A stretch of 64,000 nt of DNA from Xanthostigma xanthostigma (GCA_963575645.1 OY754470.1:1674001-1738000); one strand, 5' to 3'; shown: positions 11,129 through 22,653, counted from the stretch's first letter. Made by a program: numbers and translations. Notes: generated by a model from the letters alone, not told the origin.

Positions 11129-13112
11129 ATATAGAAGTATATATGTCTTTTATTCAACGTTTATTCAAATATCGTAATATAATGTTAGGATAAAGTTCAG
11201 TAAATGAATTTATTTAAGCCTTTTTCTAATATTATTTATATAAATTTAACCGTATAAAATGTTGTCATGAAAACAAGGATCATGTGGTCAAAGCAAGTTC
11301 GTTAGATTTCACGCAAAAGTGAACAGCTTCGGTCTTAGAGATGACCAAATCAATTCTATTTTGTTAAGCACACTTCATGAACCGATGAAGTATTTACCTA
11401 AATTACACAAATATTTAATATATAACCTTGATTTGTAATCATATATTGAAAAAACATTTTGTTGAATAATTATTATTTGTTTGATGTAAAATCGTTTATT
11501 TGTCATACACTAACAACAATCATAAATTGAAAAACTGTTCATAATTTTAATGTTAAATAAATCAAATTCAGTGTGGCATGTTTGGATAGACCATTAAATT
11601 GTTGTTGCATGATTATCACGAACGGTCGATCAAATTATTATGAAAACGCCGCAGATTTTCAAGCGCCTTTAAGCTGCAGGGACGTAAAAATTCTTCATTC
11701 CTGCAATCTTTAGGAATTGAATACAAAAAATAAATATTTGACTGTTTTCCCAAATCTCGTTTAAAAAATGACAAGGAGGAAAATTTTAAACGTGCTGTTA
11801 GCTCAATACAAAATAGAACAATGCCTGAAATCCTTACTATATGACATAAAATATATCTTGATGTTACGTTATATTTTCATTAAAAATTAATCAACCAAAA
11901 ATATTTTCATTTTAATTACAATATAACTTGCGAGACTGTGCTGTAATTATTAGCAAACTATGTTTTAAAGTGGCAACACTGTTGCAAATGTTTCAAGTAG
12001 TAATTTTATTAAAAACGGTTGTCGCCTTGTTTAGAAAAGTGTAACAAAAACAACAATTTGCTTCATAAGTAAAGTTTTTATCAGCACGGCGCGGTCAATT
12101 TCACAGCTATATAGACAGCCACAGGACCGCTGCTGTACGTAGGCAAGGCGTATCGTTTAAAGTTATTGCCTAAAGTGATTAAAATTTTGTGGTGACGCTA
12201 CAAAGCAGGACTGGCAAACTTATTTTTATCTATATAAATAAAATTAACCTTTCCCGGTTAGGAGCCACAAGAGGTATCGATGATCATTTGAAACGCGTTT
12301 TATCACCATGCGTGAGATTTAAAAGTAGTAGTGTGTACGTGAAATTTTCACTCCAACCACTGCCGCTCACAATGCGTATTTCGGCACGTAACTAGGATAG
12401 TAACCTGACACGTTAATAGTGTAGTTAATAGCCTAAAAAGTCCAGTGCCGAGCAAAAGCGAGAGCTACGGCAGCGTCGAAAAGAAAACGAAAAAACCCAA
12501 ACGTCTACAGATAATGTGCAGATGATACAGGAAAAACCCAGCATTTTCACGAAACATTTACGGCGCGGACCCGAACTGCGCCTTTGGGCAGTAGGCAAAG
12601 TGCGAAACATAGTCCCACAGATTCCGCATCAGTAGTTAAGGGTTAGGTTTCCAAATCTTCTTGGTTTTCCGACTTGCAGGCCATGGCGCGTTGGTCAAGT
12701 ACCCTGATCTACAGGAAGATTTGAAACAATATCAACCGTGAAAATCTACACATTTGGATAAGGGTAAATATTCCGTATAACCAAACCTGTAAATTTTTTA
12801 ATAAAAGTTGAACAGATCTTATGTAAATTACAATATGTACAACACAAGCGCATATTTACGTATGTAGATACATGGATGCTGTCCAATGGGGTAGTTGCAG
12901 TCCACACTTCACACAAGTGTTGGGTCCTTTTCCAGTTTTATGTGCGGCCAGTGGCTAGCCTGGTTTTCACTGATGGTCGGTCACCTAACTTACAAGCCGA
13001 CTGTCTACTGTTCTCCGTTCTACAGACTGTTTACATAAACAAATATTAAAGTTCGTGAACCGATACCAATGTTTACCGATCAAGAGCGCTCTAAAATTTT
13101 AGATTTATATAA
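11129..13112. other. intergenic DNA with one coding-like relic
   Basis: No gene supported. An open plus-strand frame of about 66 codons ends near 12633; it starts right after a stop at about 12432 and reads Ser-Ala-Glu-Gln-Lys-Arg-Glu-Leu-Arg-Gln-Arg-Arg-Lys near its beginning. This looks like a relic of a basic coding segment, perhaps from a transposon, but no start or partner exon is visible. Confidence 0.3.
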
Positions 13113-13535
13113 AAGCCGCCGCACACGAGGCTGGTTTTGCCGCTGGAATCACTGCTGGGACTTGGGCTGGCTGGCGCGCTGGTTGCGAAAATTGAAATGG
13201 CGTCACTGCGGGCTCGCGTGCGTGGTCACAAAATGGATTTCAAAATTATATCGATCAAGAACCAATCAGAAAACAGTATGTTGTCACGTGGGCGACCTGG
13301 GCAAACGTCATAGTGTATGTTCTGTTCAGAGACAATAAACGTTCACTTTTGATAACATTCGAACTGTCATTGCGCGCGCCACAAACCCATCTACAAAGCC
13401 TGCTTCAATACATGCATCGTGTGAAGCGAACACATAAAAACCATCACGAAACTAAGCGCTACAGTACGCTTGAAATATAGCAGCCAAATCTAGCAAGGAA
13501 TCTAGCGGCAAAGCCAGCCTCGTGCGCAGTGCCCT
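13113..13535. mobile_element. MITE with 28-bp inverted ends
   Basis: GCACACGAGGCTGGTTTTGC at 13121-13140 and its neighbours match the reverse complement of 13500-13528 with a few differences. Enclosed is about 0.4 kb of GC-richer DNA with no transposase. The 89-codon frame beginning at 13069 runs into it and is not a credible gene. Confidence 0.6.
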
Positions 13536-14029
13536 CAATAGGCACACGTTTGATTTGCAAATTTCGTTTCTAAAACTTTTCATAGATATACCATTGGCGC
13601 CAAACTCAAAAAGGAATTATTTTTCTCTTTTTAGTTTTTTTTCTATGAATGTTCTTTGAGTGAATATTTATGAGCATTTTTTGAGAGCAAAAGTAATAAA
13701 AGATAAATAACAATTTAATAAACACTTGTATGCTCTGCGTCAGCTGCATTTTGTATTGTAAATTTAAAGGTTAGAACGTTGCATCTGATTACATTCTGCA
13801 GTTAAATTTAATTTATATAACACTGTAATATCATCGCGACTAGTTCACTGTGGCCTGTTACAGACTACCGCAGGATTACATTCCGTTGTCAAATGTGGCA
13901 AAGAATATTATGCATATCGAGGATCTCACACTATGTGACAAGACTATAACCGGGATGTTATTAATAGTAAACTCGTATAACTTAACATTATATTATACTA
14001 GTTTTTCACTTTATAACTAGCTTTACATA

Positions 14030-14403
14030 TCACTACATATTATAAAACAATGTCCCCCCGCCGCGTCTGTCTGTCTGAACGCGATAAACTCAAAAACTAC
14101 CGAACGGATTTTCAAACGGTTTGAAGCGATTCAAGAGAAAGATTTATGTGTTTAATTCATTAATATTTCATGTCAATTAGTTAAAATATGACGAGGATGT
14201 CGGAAAAAATCAACTGGGAGCTTTCATCGAAAACGCTGCCTTATCCCTTTGAGATATAACAAAACAATGTATAGTGAAATTGTTCCTCTTTTATAGCTCT
14301 ACAGAAAAGTCCGCGATGGCATATGTCTATCTTTTCGTGAATATCAATTTTGCATTGTAAGGCGACGAGAACAAATTCGGGGGAAGCCGGACCGGGCCGC
14401 TAG
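14030..14403 (+). mobile_element. non-autonomous Helitron, 374 bp
   Basis: It begins A|TCACTACATATTATAAAAC and ends GGGCCGCTAG|T, the expected Helitron termini inserted between A and T. Just inside are the CCGCCGCGTCTGTCTGTCTG and CTACCGAACGGATTTT blocks typical of lepidopteran Helitron-like copies. No Rep/helicase coding is present. Confidence 0.65.
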
Positions 14404-15460
14404 TGAATCACTACTGCCAAAGAATTATTAAACTCGTAATACTGTCTGTCTGGGTCTAAACTTGCAATCAATTTTTCACTCACATAGATCAACCCTATTC
14501 TGTTGACATTTTTAGGAATTCGTAGCCAAATGGCAAAAAACGGAACCATCATAATTTCGTCACGTCCGTTCGTACGTCGCAGCCTTGTAACTTCGTCATC
14601 TTTCCATCGATTCGAATTAAATTTTAGAGGCAAGTGTTTTATATGAACCGCCATACTACTGCAGTAATGCAATTTTGGAAATAAAATCTAGAAGCAGTTA
14701 ACCATGCATAGTACTGATAGATGAAACTTTGTATTTTCGCGCATTCCATTGCATGGGGTATCATTGTCCGGACTGTTAATGTTTACACTTTTAGTCTGAC
14801 GTTGTTTTATCAAACGGGTCAGTGTATCTTACACTTAAGTATAACAAATTTATTGGTGTCAAAAGTGTTAATACTATTTACACTGGAACACGATAAAGTC
14901 GTGAAACATATTGTTGATACTTCAATTATCAAATTAAAACAAAAGAAAAATTTTCCAGCTATTTATATCTAAATAAGATTCTCGTTATTTTTATAAACGT
15001 AACGCAATAAATAATTAGTTTTCATGAAATAATTAAGGGGAAAACCATTATATTTAATTATGTTCTCAGTGATTCATATAAAATATTTAAAATGCATTGA
15101 AAACAGCAAATTAACCAGTAAATTAATTATTTTAAGAGGATTGCACACCATTTTTTACAGAATTTTCATGCTTTGTGTTGAATAAATACCTATCTGGCTA
15201 ATTTGCATTAATATAACACTTACTTATTGATTATTGGAAAAATATTTCATAGACTAAAAATGATACGTATTCTGATAAAAATTATCTATTTTCTGTGAAA
15301 CTAGCATTAACTTATTTTCAGTAATATACACACAATAGATGAGGTCCCTTAAAAATGTAGGTATTTTAATGTAAAATGATTTAATAATAAAAAATGGAAA
15401 ATTTAAGTTATGTGAGCATTGAACAACAAGAGAACAAATTATATAACAGAAGTTAATATA
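14404..15460. other. intergenic DNA
   Basis: Spacer upstream of the four-cysteine peptide gene. No element or exon is supported; the frames at 14400-14672 and 14721-14972 have no domain or splice context. Confidence 0.4.
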
Positions 15461-15463
15461 ATC

Positions 15464-15471
15464 TATATAAG
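15464..15471 (+). promoter_or_regulatory. TATA box of the four-cysteine peptide gene
   Basis: TATATAAG lies 86 bp before the ATG, with an AGTTAGTACT string about 25 bp downstream as a possible start site. Confidence 0.5.
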
Positions 15472-15549
15472 CAAAATCCAACTGCAAAAATTAGTTAGTA
15501 CTTGAAAAATAATCTTACCTCGAGTTTAACAAAGCAAGTCACAAAAAAA

Positions 15550-16340
15550 ATGAAGAACATTGCATTGATGATGGTTTTGGCTTTGTTGTGCACGACGGCA
15601 ATAGCTGCACCTGTTGCTGATGGAGAAGTTGGTATCAATTGTGCAGATATCTGCTACGATTGCGGAGCTGAAATAAACATCGATAATAATCAGCCAATGG
15701 TAAGTTGTCTTGTATAAATTTTTCAGTATTTAAAGTATTTTCGTTTGAAAACAGAGAGAACCTTAAGCTGTATAATGAAATCATGGTTATGATCAACAAG
15801 TCGAGTTACTCATTTTTTTTTTTTTTTTGTATATTAAAAATAAGCACATGGTTCAAAGCCGTCTTGTGTGTATCATCCTGTTCGCTTGGCTCGTGCTCTC
15901 CATTAAGCCGTTTACTATTCTCCATGGTTCATCCCTCTATTATGTCCCTGTCTAATTAATTAATCTTAAGAAATGAATGGTTAAATAATGAATAAATATT
16001 TGTCGTGGCTAACTGTTGCTGAAAACAAAAGCCAATAATATCTGTTATTAAAAAAAAAGCACTTAATAATAGCCGAGCATATAGCGATGCCATTATGGAG
16101 TTTCCATGGCTCATCTATTACAAGCCCCCAGTTCTCAGGCTGTAATCCGGAGAACTGGTGAAAGTATCCATTGGATCTGGCAATATGAATTGATGGGCTT
16201 AAATAACAGCTGCTGTATGATCTTTAAAAAGAAATTAAATATACTGTTTCAAAGTTAGATATAAATCAAAATTATTTTTGTAGGGAACTGCTGAACTGAC
16301 CAAAGGTGGAAAAGGTGGAAAAGGCGGCAAATGCGGGTGA
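15550..16340 (+). CDS. small secreted four-cysteine peptide with Lys-Gly-Gly tail
   Basis: Exons 15550-15699 and 16284-16340 join in phase 0 (donor GTAAGT, acceptor TTGTAG) and encode 68 residues. Residues 1 to about 20 are a clear signal peptide ending Ala-Ile-Ala-Ala. The mature part is acidic at first (Asp, Glu) with cysteines at 31, 35 and 38 in a C-x3-C-x2-C pattern and a fourth at 67. Exon 2 is a basic tail with three Lys-Gly-Gly units ending Lys-Cys-Gly. I chose this ATG because the signal peptide begins directly there; the frame also stays open upstream. Four cysteines could form two disulfides. I do not recognise the family; a small secreted effector or binding peptide is possible. 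It sits between two Gly/Tyr-rich loci and shares their two-exon, phase-0 layout. Confidence 0.75.
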
Positions 16341-16458
16341 TGGCAAGAACAAATATTTAAACAAATTTAACTCTAAGTAGGAATTGTAATGTACTTTAGT
16401 GGCCTAATTTATGATAATATGACGCACCGTAGATTTAACAAATTTTGTAATAGTTATT

Positions 16459-16464
16459 AATAAA
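16459..16464 (+). terminator. polyadenylation signal
   Basis: AATAAA lies 119 bp after the stop of the four-cysteine peptide gene and is followed by a T-rich stretch. Confidence 0.5.
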
Positions 16465-16871
16465 AACTGCAAATCATGTTCGTTTTTTTTTTTATAATCC
16501 AGGTTTTTTCATATTGAAGTGGTATAGTATTAATTTAATTTTGTATAAGGATTATTGAATAAACAATATATTATATACATTTAACATCATCATTGAAAGT
16601 AAAATTTCCCATTTTTTCAGGAGAAAACCACTTTAATACCATGATTAATGAATACACAATAATTATGTCAGTATACCAAAATAAAATTGCGTGTCCTTCT
16701 GTAGCATCGATGTCTCCGCATAGAAGAAAGCCAAATCAAAATATTAATTAAGTTATTTCCCGAGAATTTGTTAAGTAAATAATTTGAAAAGAAAAATATA
16801 ATAAATAATGCTTATAATAAAAAGTTAATTAATTCAACCGTAATTTTGAAGGGGTGGCAAATTTAAGATAT

Positions 16872-17800
16872 TGATTTTACCATTCCAACCCACAAGTGGG
16901 AAATGGTACTAGTTTAGGTCAAAAATCACTTTTCAAAAACTTTACAATATTTTTCCGTTTTGAAGTCCCCCAAATCCAAAAAACATATTTTTGAAAAAAC
17001 GCTGTGCATCTGTTAGTCTGAGAACACGATACAGGTCAAACGGATGAGCGGATTGAAACCAAATTTTGGGAGGATGTTTGGTATGCAAATATGAAGAGCC
17101 CTATTGTTTTTGGAGAAAATCGGCGCAAGCGAAGAAGAGATTTATGCTATAACGGTGTATTTTATATTATAATGGTACACTTTTCATAACGGCTTATTAT
17201 TCTATTAATTTTTTCAAGAAAGTTTCGTTACATTTTTTTTATAAACTTTATATTTTGGAAAAAAAAATCAGCCGCTCTTTTGATTTATGGATGTCAGAAA
17301 TAAACTAGTTCGGCATGCTTTGATTATTACCATTCCAACCCACAAGTGGGGAATGGTAATAGTTTAGGTCAAAAATCACTTTTCAAAAATTTTACAATAT
17401 CTTTCCGTTTTGAGGTCCCCCGAATCCAAAAAACATATTTTTGGAAAATCTCTGTGCGTCTGTTAGTCTGTTTGTCTGTGAACACGATACAGGTCAAACG
17501 GATGAGCGGATTGAAACCAAATTTTGGGAGGATGTTTGGTATGCAAATATGAAGAGCCCTTTAGTTTTTTGGGAAAATCGGCGCATGCGCAGAAGAGATA
17601 TATGGTAAAACAGTATTTTTTATATAATTATGGTATACTTTTCATAACGGCTTATTATTCTATTTATTTTTTCAAGAAAGTTTTGTTAAAAATTTTTTTT
17701 TCTAAACTTTATAGTTTCGGAAATATTTTGAAAATAAAAAAAAAATCATCCGCTCTTTTGTTTTAAGGATCTGTCAGAAATAAACTAGTTAGGCATGCTT
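16872..17800 (+). repeat. tandem duplication of a 0.45-0.48 kb repeat
   Basis: Unit 1 (16872-17320) and unit 2 (17321-17800) share the start TACCATTCCAACCCACAAG, the block CGGATGAGCGGATTGAAACC and the end AAACTAGTT(C/A)GGCATGCTT. Reverse-strand relatives lie at 21850-22110 and 24985-25230, and the short GCGGATTGAAACCAAATTTT block recurs at 32670 and 47550. It is a dispersed transposon family, here duplicated head to tail. Confidence 0.75.
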
Positions 17801-17808
17801 TGATTAAT

Positions 17809-18176
17809 TTTACATAGCGTGGAACATACTATGTAGGTAACCATGGCAACGAATAGTTAATATCATATTGAATAATAGGCGCCATTACCCGCGTCACCTC
17901 ACGCGATATCAGAAATTTTATTTTCTTTATTATAATCAAATGTCAACATTTTTGAAGTTGGAATGGTTCCGTCGCTCAATTGGCTGGAATTTTTTACATG
18001 ACGTGGAACATATTATGTAGGTAACCATGGCAACGAATAGCAAATATCATATTGAATACTAGCCATTACCCGCGTCACCTCACATGATATCAGAAATTTT
18101 ATTTTCTTTATTATAATCAAATGTCAACATTTTTGAAGTTGGAATGGTCCCTTCGCCCAATTGGCTGGAATTTTTT
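17809..18176 (+). repeat. tandem duplication, period 184 bp
   Basis: 17809-17992 and 17993-18176 match closely: TGTAGGTAACCATGGCAACG, CATTACCCGCGTCACCTCAC, and a shared end at GGCTGGAATTTTTT. It follows directly behind the 16872-17800 duplication, giving two different tandem arrays in a row. Confidence 0.8.
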
Positions 18177-18732
18177 GATTCCAATAATAAAATTAATGAC
18201 GACTTAGTTTTGTAATTTATCAAATGATCATTTTACATTTTCACTTTCTTTTAAAAAATATATTTTCGATCAATTTTCAATGGATATCCCTATATCTAAA
18301 ATCTCGGTAAACATATCTGTGGCTAAAAATATATTGGTTTTTATGCTATGCACCAATGAACACTTTTTCTTAGTGACCTTTAAACTATAAAATAAAACCA
18401 TTTTCGATCAATTTAACCGAGAACCAAGTCCCATTAGGTGTGTGCGGGGTCCTTTGTACCTATCTCAATGTAACAATTATTGAGCAATAATAATAATGGA
18501 CCGTTTAATTTTTCTCTTTTAAATAAATTTTAATGAGATATCATTAAAGTTGTTGACATTGTTTTCCAGAATTCATAAGAGTACAAAATTAAATACAGTC
18601 ATCAAAACAAAATATTAAAAACCTATACGACGTTGTTTTGAATGTTTTGGTATATCAAGAAACATATGTTATAGAAAGTTCCTTAGTTTTCTCTTTTAGA
18701 AATACAAATATTAAAGAACACTCTGGTTGAAA

Positions 18733-18893
18733 CAAAAAATAAAGAATAATTACTTCTTACCACAACACTTTTATTAGCGGATGTACATTTCGGGAGCTAT
18801 GCTCTCTACTTCAGCAAACACTAAACTTAATGTTTGCTGAACATCCCGCTAATAAAACTGTTGTGGTAAGAAGTAACTATTCTTTATTTTTTA
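18733..18893. mobile_element. foldback MITE upstream of Gly/Tyr-rich copy 1
   Basis: Arms of about 52 bp (18733-18783 and 18841-18893) are near reverse complements containing CTTCTTACCACAACA. The loop holds a smaller palindrome around CAGCAAACACTAAACTTAAT. It lies about 320 bp before the TATA box of copy 1 and has no counterpart ahead of copy 2. Confidence 0.75.
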
Positions 18894-19212
18894 TTTTTCG
18901 TACTAAAAAATGAAAACTTTGTGAGACAAAAGATACCACAAAAAATATTATAAATTTTTATTTCCAAAAATTTCTCACATTTTCATTTTAATTTCTAGTA
19001 AAATAATAATATTCTGTGTATTATCCTACTAAACTGATAAAATCGTTAAACCTATGAAGGCAATATTTTTTCTTATTATACTTAAATCGCGATATCTATA
19101 TAGTTTTTTCGACTGTTGACAATAAGAAATTGCTCAACACTTCCGGTTCAAGCCTTATTAATTTTAACCCTGAATTATTTAAAAAGTTTAAAATAACAGC
19201 TTGGATAATATG

Positions 19213-19250
19213 TATAAAAGAAAGGCGATGAAGACAATTTCAGTCAGTAA
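19213..19250 (+). promoter_or_regulatory. TATA box and TCAGT initiator, copy 1
   Basis: TATAAAAG at 19213-19220 is followed by TTTCAGTCAGT around 19237-19248, the canonical arthropod TATA-to-initiator spacing. The same pair occurs in front of copy 2. Confidence 0.7.
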
Positions 19251-19308
19251 TTGAGTTATTTTTATAAATAAATATATACCAACTCATAAAAACTATTTCA
19301 ACTCGATC

Positions 19309-20192
19309 ATGATAAAACTATCGACTTTTATAGTTTTTTGTTTGTTTTGTCATCTCTGTGTTTCAATAGTAACACCTCCTGAATGGGGAGGTTATAAACA
19401 TTATGGAGGTGGTTACGGGGGTGGTTACGGGGGTGGTTACGGGGGTGGTTACGGGGGTGGTTACGGGGGTGGCTACGGGAATGGTTATGGAAGAAGTAAT
19501 AAAGGATATAATGTTTATACGTACACTCCGCACGCTGTGTATCGACCTCAGGTAAAATCTAAATTAAGACAAAATATTATTGAAGCAAATGGTTATAGGC
19601 TGTAAGAAAAATGCTTGGTCAATAATAACAAAACCGATTGAACCATATAACAGTTAAACTTCAATACTTAAGTAGCTTTGATCTTTAAATCAAATTTTAT
19701 TGTGAATCTTCAATGGGGAAGTAACAATAAAATTGATCGATAAATATCAAGTCGTAATTTTTTTTGTGATTATGCTTTTTGCGAAATCGATTTAACAATT
19801 TTTAGGATTAGTAATAATGATCCATTTTTAGTGCTATTTAATTTTGCAATTTAAAAATATAACAACGCTCCAGAAGAAATCACTTAAACAAAGATATGTC
19901 TTTTTTATATAGTTTTAAATTCTTAAATTGTTAAAAATTAAATAATTTACACAGTAATAAATGTCAGACAAGTTTTTAAGATAAAAATTGTCAGAAAATT
20001 GTCTGCAAAACATTTTTTTCTTATTTAATTAAAATGAAATGAAAAAAAATTGCAAGAAATATAAAATAAAATTTGTTGTTCCAGATCGGATATGGGGGTG
20101 GTTACGAGAGAGGATATGGAGGTGGTTACGGCAGAGGAGGTTTCGGCAGAAGTTACCATAAAGGCGAAGGAATTATAGGAATACGAAGATAA
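19309..20192 (+). CDS. Gly/Tyr-rich secreted peptide, copy 1 of a tandem pair
   Basis: Exons 19309-19551 and 20085-20192 join in phase 0 (GTAAAA donor, TTCCAG acceptor) to give 116 residues. Residues 1 to about 20 are a signal peptide starting Met-Ile-Lys and ending Cys-Val-Ser-Ile-Val. A Trp-Gly-Gly-Tyr-Lys motif follows, then about seven GYGG units, then a Tyr/Thr/Val segment ending in Tyr-Arg-Pro-Gln at the splice junction. Exon 2 is Gly/Tyr/Arg-rich and ends Ile-Arg-Arg. The neighbour at 21425 has the same start residues, same Trp-Gly-Gly-Tyr-Lys motif, same Tyr-Arg-Pro-Gln junction and a matching promoter, so the two are a tandem duplicate. Without splicing the frame stays open for 17 more codons. 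No canonical AATAAA was seen close behind the stop. Role unknown; structural or antimicrobial are both possible. Confidence 0.75.
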
Positions 20193-20640
20193 TTGAATGA
20201 CGTATAGTAGTTGTAACCAATGCTGAGATTTTGTTTGTGATTTTTCCAGTCCACTTACTTACACGTACTTACAATAATACACTAAAATATCTTTTATTAT
20301 TTATATATATTTTATAAGTAATCAATGCTTTATTATTTATATATACTTTATTGTTTATAAATATTTTATTATTTATATTATATAATTTTTCTAATATATA
20401 TAAAATTGAATATTTATTCGTTCGTCTGTTCTTGACCTATCCGTTCCTATTCCATTCATTCGATTACGATGAAACTTTGGTGAGAATTGCGCGTCCTCAA
20501 AAGTTTCTGATAAAAAAATTCAAAATGTATTTAAAAATAGTGTTTTAATGTGGCACTGTAATATGGTGGCGCCAAAGTCTCCACTATTATTGTCGCCGGC
20601 GGCAAGTTATTTACATATATATCTTTTATTTTTAATATAA

Positions 20641-20760
20641 TACAGTGGAGTCGCAGTAATCGGGAATTTGTTTTGCATTCTGCAGGTGTCCAATAATCGA
20701 AACTGTCCGATTATAGAGTGGTGAAACCTCATGTAGTCGGATTGATAGATATAGATACTA
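20641..20760 (+). repeat. pogo/Tigger-like terminal fragment
   Basis: TACAGTGGAGTCGCAGTAAT followed by a CCGATTAT block resembles the termini of pogo-type elements with a TA target. No opposite end was found, so it is a truncated fragment. Confidence 0.35.
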
Positions 20761-21329
20761 AGCGTAAGTTGCTTTCAAATTTTCGAAGAAAAAAAATTAT
20801 ATAAATATCCATATCTTGCTGTTTGCACCTATCTTAATAGAGTATTTTAGCAAAGATAGTCCGTTTATTTTTTTTTTCGTATAATTTAGTTTTAATAAGA
20901 TATTATTAAAGCTATTACATTAAAGTATAGCCGCTGGGTGTACAAACATTAAATATAGTCATCAAAACAAAATTAAAAAGTAATCGACGTCATTTTGAAT
21001 TTTTTTATTTGCAGCTCATTTATACCTAAAACTGGTAAAATATTGATCAAAACTTGGACCGACAATAATCAAAACACATTTATTTCGCTACATTTTTAGT
21101 ATACAAATTGAAACTAGTAAAATAATATTTTTGTATCTATATTCTAATAACCTTACTACACTTGCACTATGAAGGTAAATAGTTTTCATTGCAACATTTA
21201 AATCGCGAGATCCACACAATAGTCGTGACAGGTGACAAAAAAAAAAACTGCGTAACAACACTTTATGTACAACAAGTATCATTAATTTTAACCTTGAACT
21301 TGATTTCAAAACTAGAAGTAACAGTTTAA

Positions 21330-21366
21330 TATAAAAGAAAAGCTATGAAGACTATTTCAGTCAGTG
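21330..21366 (+). promoter_or_regulatory. TATA box and TCAGT initiator, copy 2
   Basis: TATAAAAG at 21330-21337 is followed by ATTTCAGTCAGTGATT around 21354-21369, matching the promoter of copy 1 in sequence and spacing. Confidence 0.7.
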
Positions 21367-21424
21367 ATTTCGTTAATACCATCAACAAATTTATGTCTAC
21401 TAAAACATAAATTTTAACTTCATC

Positions 21425-22653
21425 ATGATAAAACAGTTATTTTTCATAGTTTTTGTTTTGCTCTGTGTTTCAATAGTAGCACCCCATAAATGGGGAGGCT
21501 ATAAGAGTTACGGGGGCGGTTATGGAGGCGGTTACGGAGGTGGTTATGGAGGTTATAAAGTGTATACTGTTGCCGTGCAGCCAGTTGTTTATACCTACAG
21601 ACCGCAAGTTGTGTATCGACCTCAGGTAATTTAAATTAAAAAAAAATTCTAGTCAATTAGACGACAAAACCATTTCAACTCCAAAAACAGTCACATGTAG
21701 CGTAATGTTGTAATAAATAAAATGAAATTTCTGGAAGCGCGTGTGGTGAGTGGAGTAAATATTTGCATTATGATATTTGCTTCTCGTTTCCATGTATGGT
21801 TTCACATGTAAATTTTAATCTATTATTTCAGAGCAGACACTTAATTTCTTTTCTCAAAATATTTTCGAAACTGTATTTTCGATTCGGATCGAAACATCAA
21901 TTAATTGCATTATAATAGTATATTTTTTGTTAATACATTGTCTGAAATATTGGTCGATAATTTTATTTAATGTAAGAATAAGAATTTTTTTTCCAAAATG
22001 AGTTGAATAATAAACCGTTATTAAAAGTATATATCGTAGAAAAAACAACGTTGTAGCATATATGTCTTCTGAGCATACAGCAGTTTTCCTGAAAAACAAT
22101 AGCGCCGACTAAATGTAATTAACTACGAATTAGTTTGAGATAAGCGAACTTGTCGCGTGACACATCGACGTCTGCACATACGTTAACATTATAGCTCTGT
22201 TCTCACCTCTCTGCGAACGGTAATATTATCGTCACAGGCTTGTGCAGTAGCTCACAGGCTCACGCAATAGCTCAAAAACCGATACAAACAGTTTCATTTT
22301 ACTGTTACGATAATATTACGGTTCGAAGAGAGGTTGGAACAGAGCTTATGTCTTTATTTCCCGCCAGAGTCGCAAACTAGCGTTAATGCCATCCTGTAAG
22401 AATTATAAAATGTAATCTGTTGTTCCAGGGATATGGCGGCGGTTATGGAGGAGGATATGGAGGCGGTTACGGAAAAGGATATGGAGGTGGTTACGGCGGA
22501 GGTTTCGGAGTCGGTTATGGCGGAGGAGGAGGATACGGCGGCGGTTTCGGCGGTGGCTTCGGCGTAGGTTACGGTGGAGGCTACGGCGGAGGCTACGGAG
22601 GCGGCTATGGCTACGGCGGAGGATATGGAAAAGGAGGTTACAAATATGGATAA
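21425..22653 (+). CDS. Gly/Tyr-rich secreted peptide, copy 2 of a tandem pair
   Basis: Exons 21425-21625 and 22429-22653 join in phase 0 (GTAATT donor, TTCCAG acceptor) and encode 141 residues. A signal peptide (Met-Ile-Lys-Gln, Phe/Leu/Val core, ending Val-Ser-Ile-Val) precedes Trp-Gly-Gly-Tyr-Lys, three to four GYGG units and a Val/Tyr-rich segment with Tyr-Arg-Pro-Gln twice. Exon 2 is almost entirely Gly with Tyr and Phe, including two Gly-Phe-Gly-Val-Gly-Tyr stretches, and ends Tyr-Lys-Tyr-Gly. Exon 2 is twice as long as in copy 1, so the repeat tract has expanded or contracted since duplication. Only two codons follow if the donor is read through. The 803-bp intron has gained two mobile pieces (21850-22110 and 22192-22347). 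Function unknown. Confidence 0.75.
21850..22110 (-). repeat. member of the 17-kb repeat family in the intron of copy 2
   Basis: Read on the minus strand it follows the second half of the 16872-17800 units: a CTATTGTTTTTC block, a GCTACAACGTTG block and TAACGGTTTATTATTC. It is more diverged than the tandem pair. Confidence 0.5.
22192..22347. mobile_element. foldback MITE in the intron of copy 2
   Basis: 22192-22231 (AGCTCTGTTCTCACCTCTCT onward) is nearly the reverse complement of 22307-22347. Both arms end inward at the ACGGTAATATTATCGT block. It is 81 bp upstream of the exon 2 boundary. Confidence 0.75.

Noticed and set aside
13069-13338. 89-codon frame starting Met-Phe-Thr-Asp-Gln-Glu-Arg-Ser-Lys
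   Set aside because: The start looks protein-like, but from about codon 17 it runs into a MITE and shows no domain.
15502-15549. Upstream TTG start for the four-cysteine peptide
   Set aside because: The ATG at 15550 starts a proper signal peptide; the extension would place charged residues before it.
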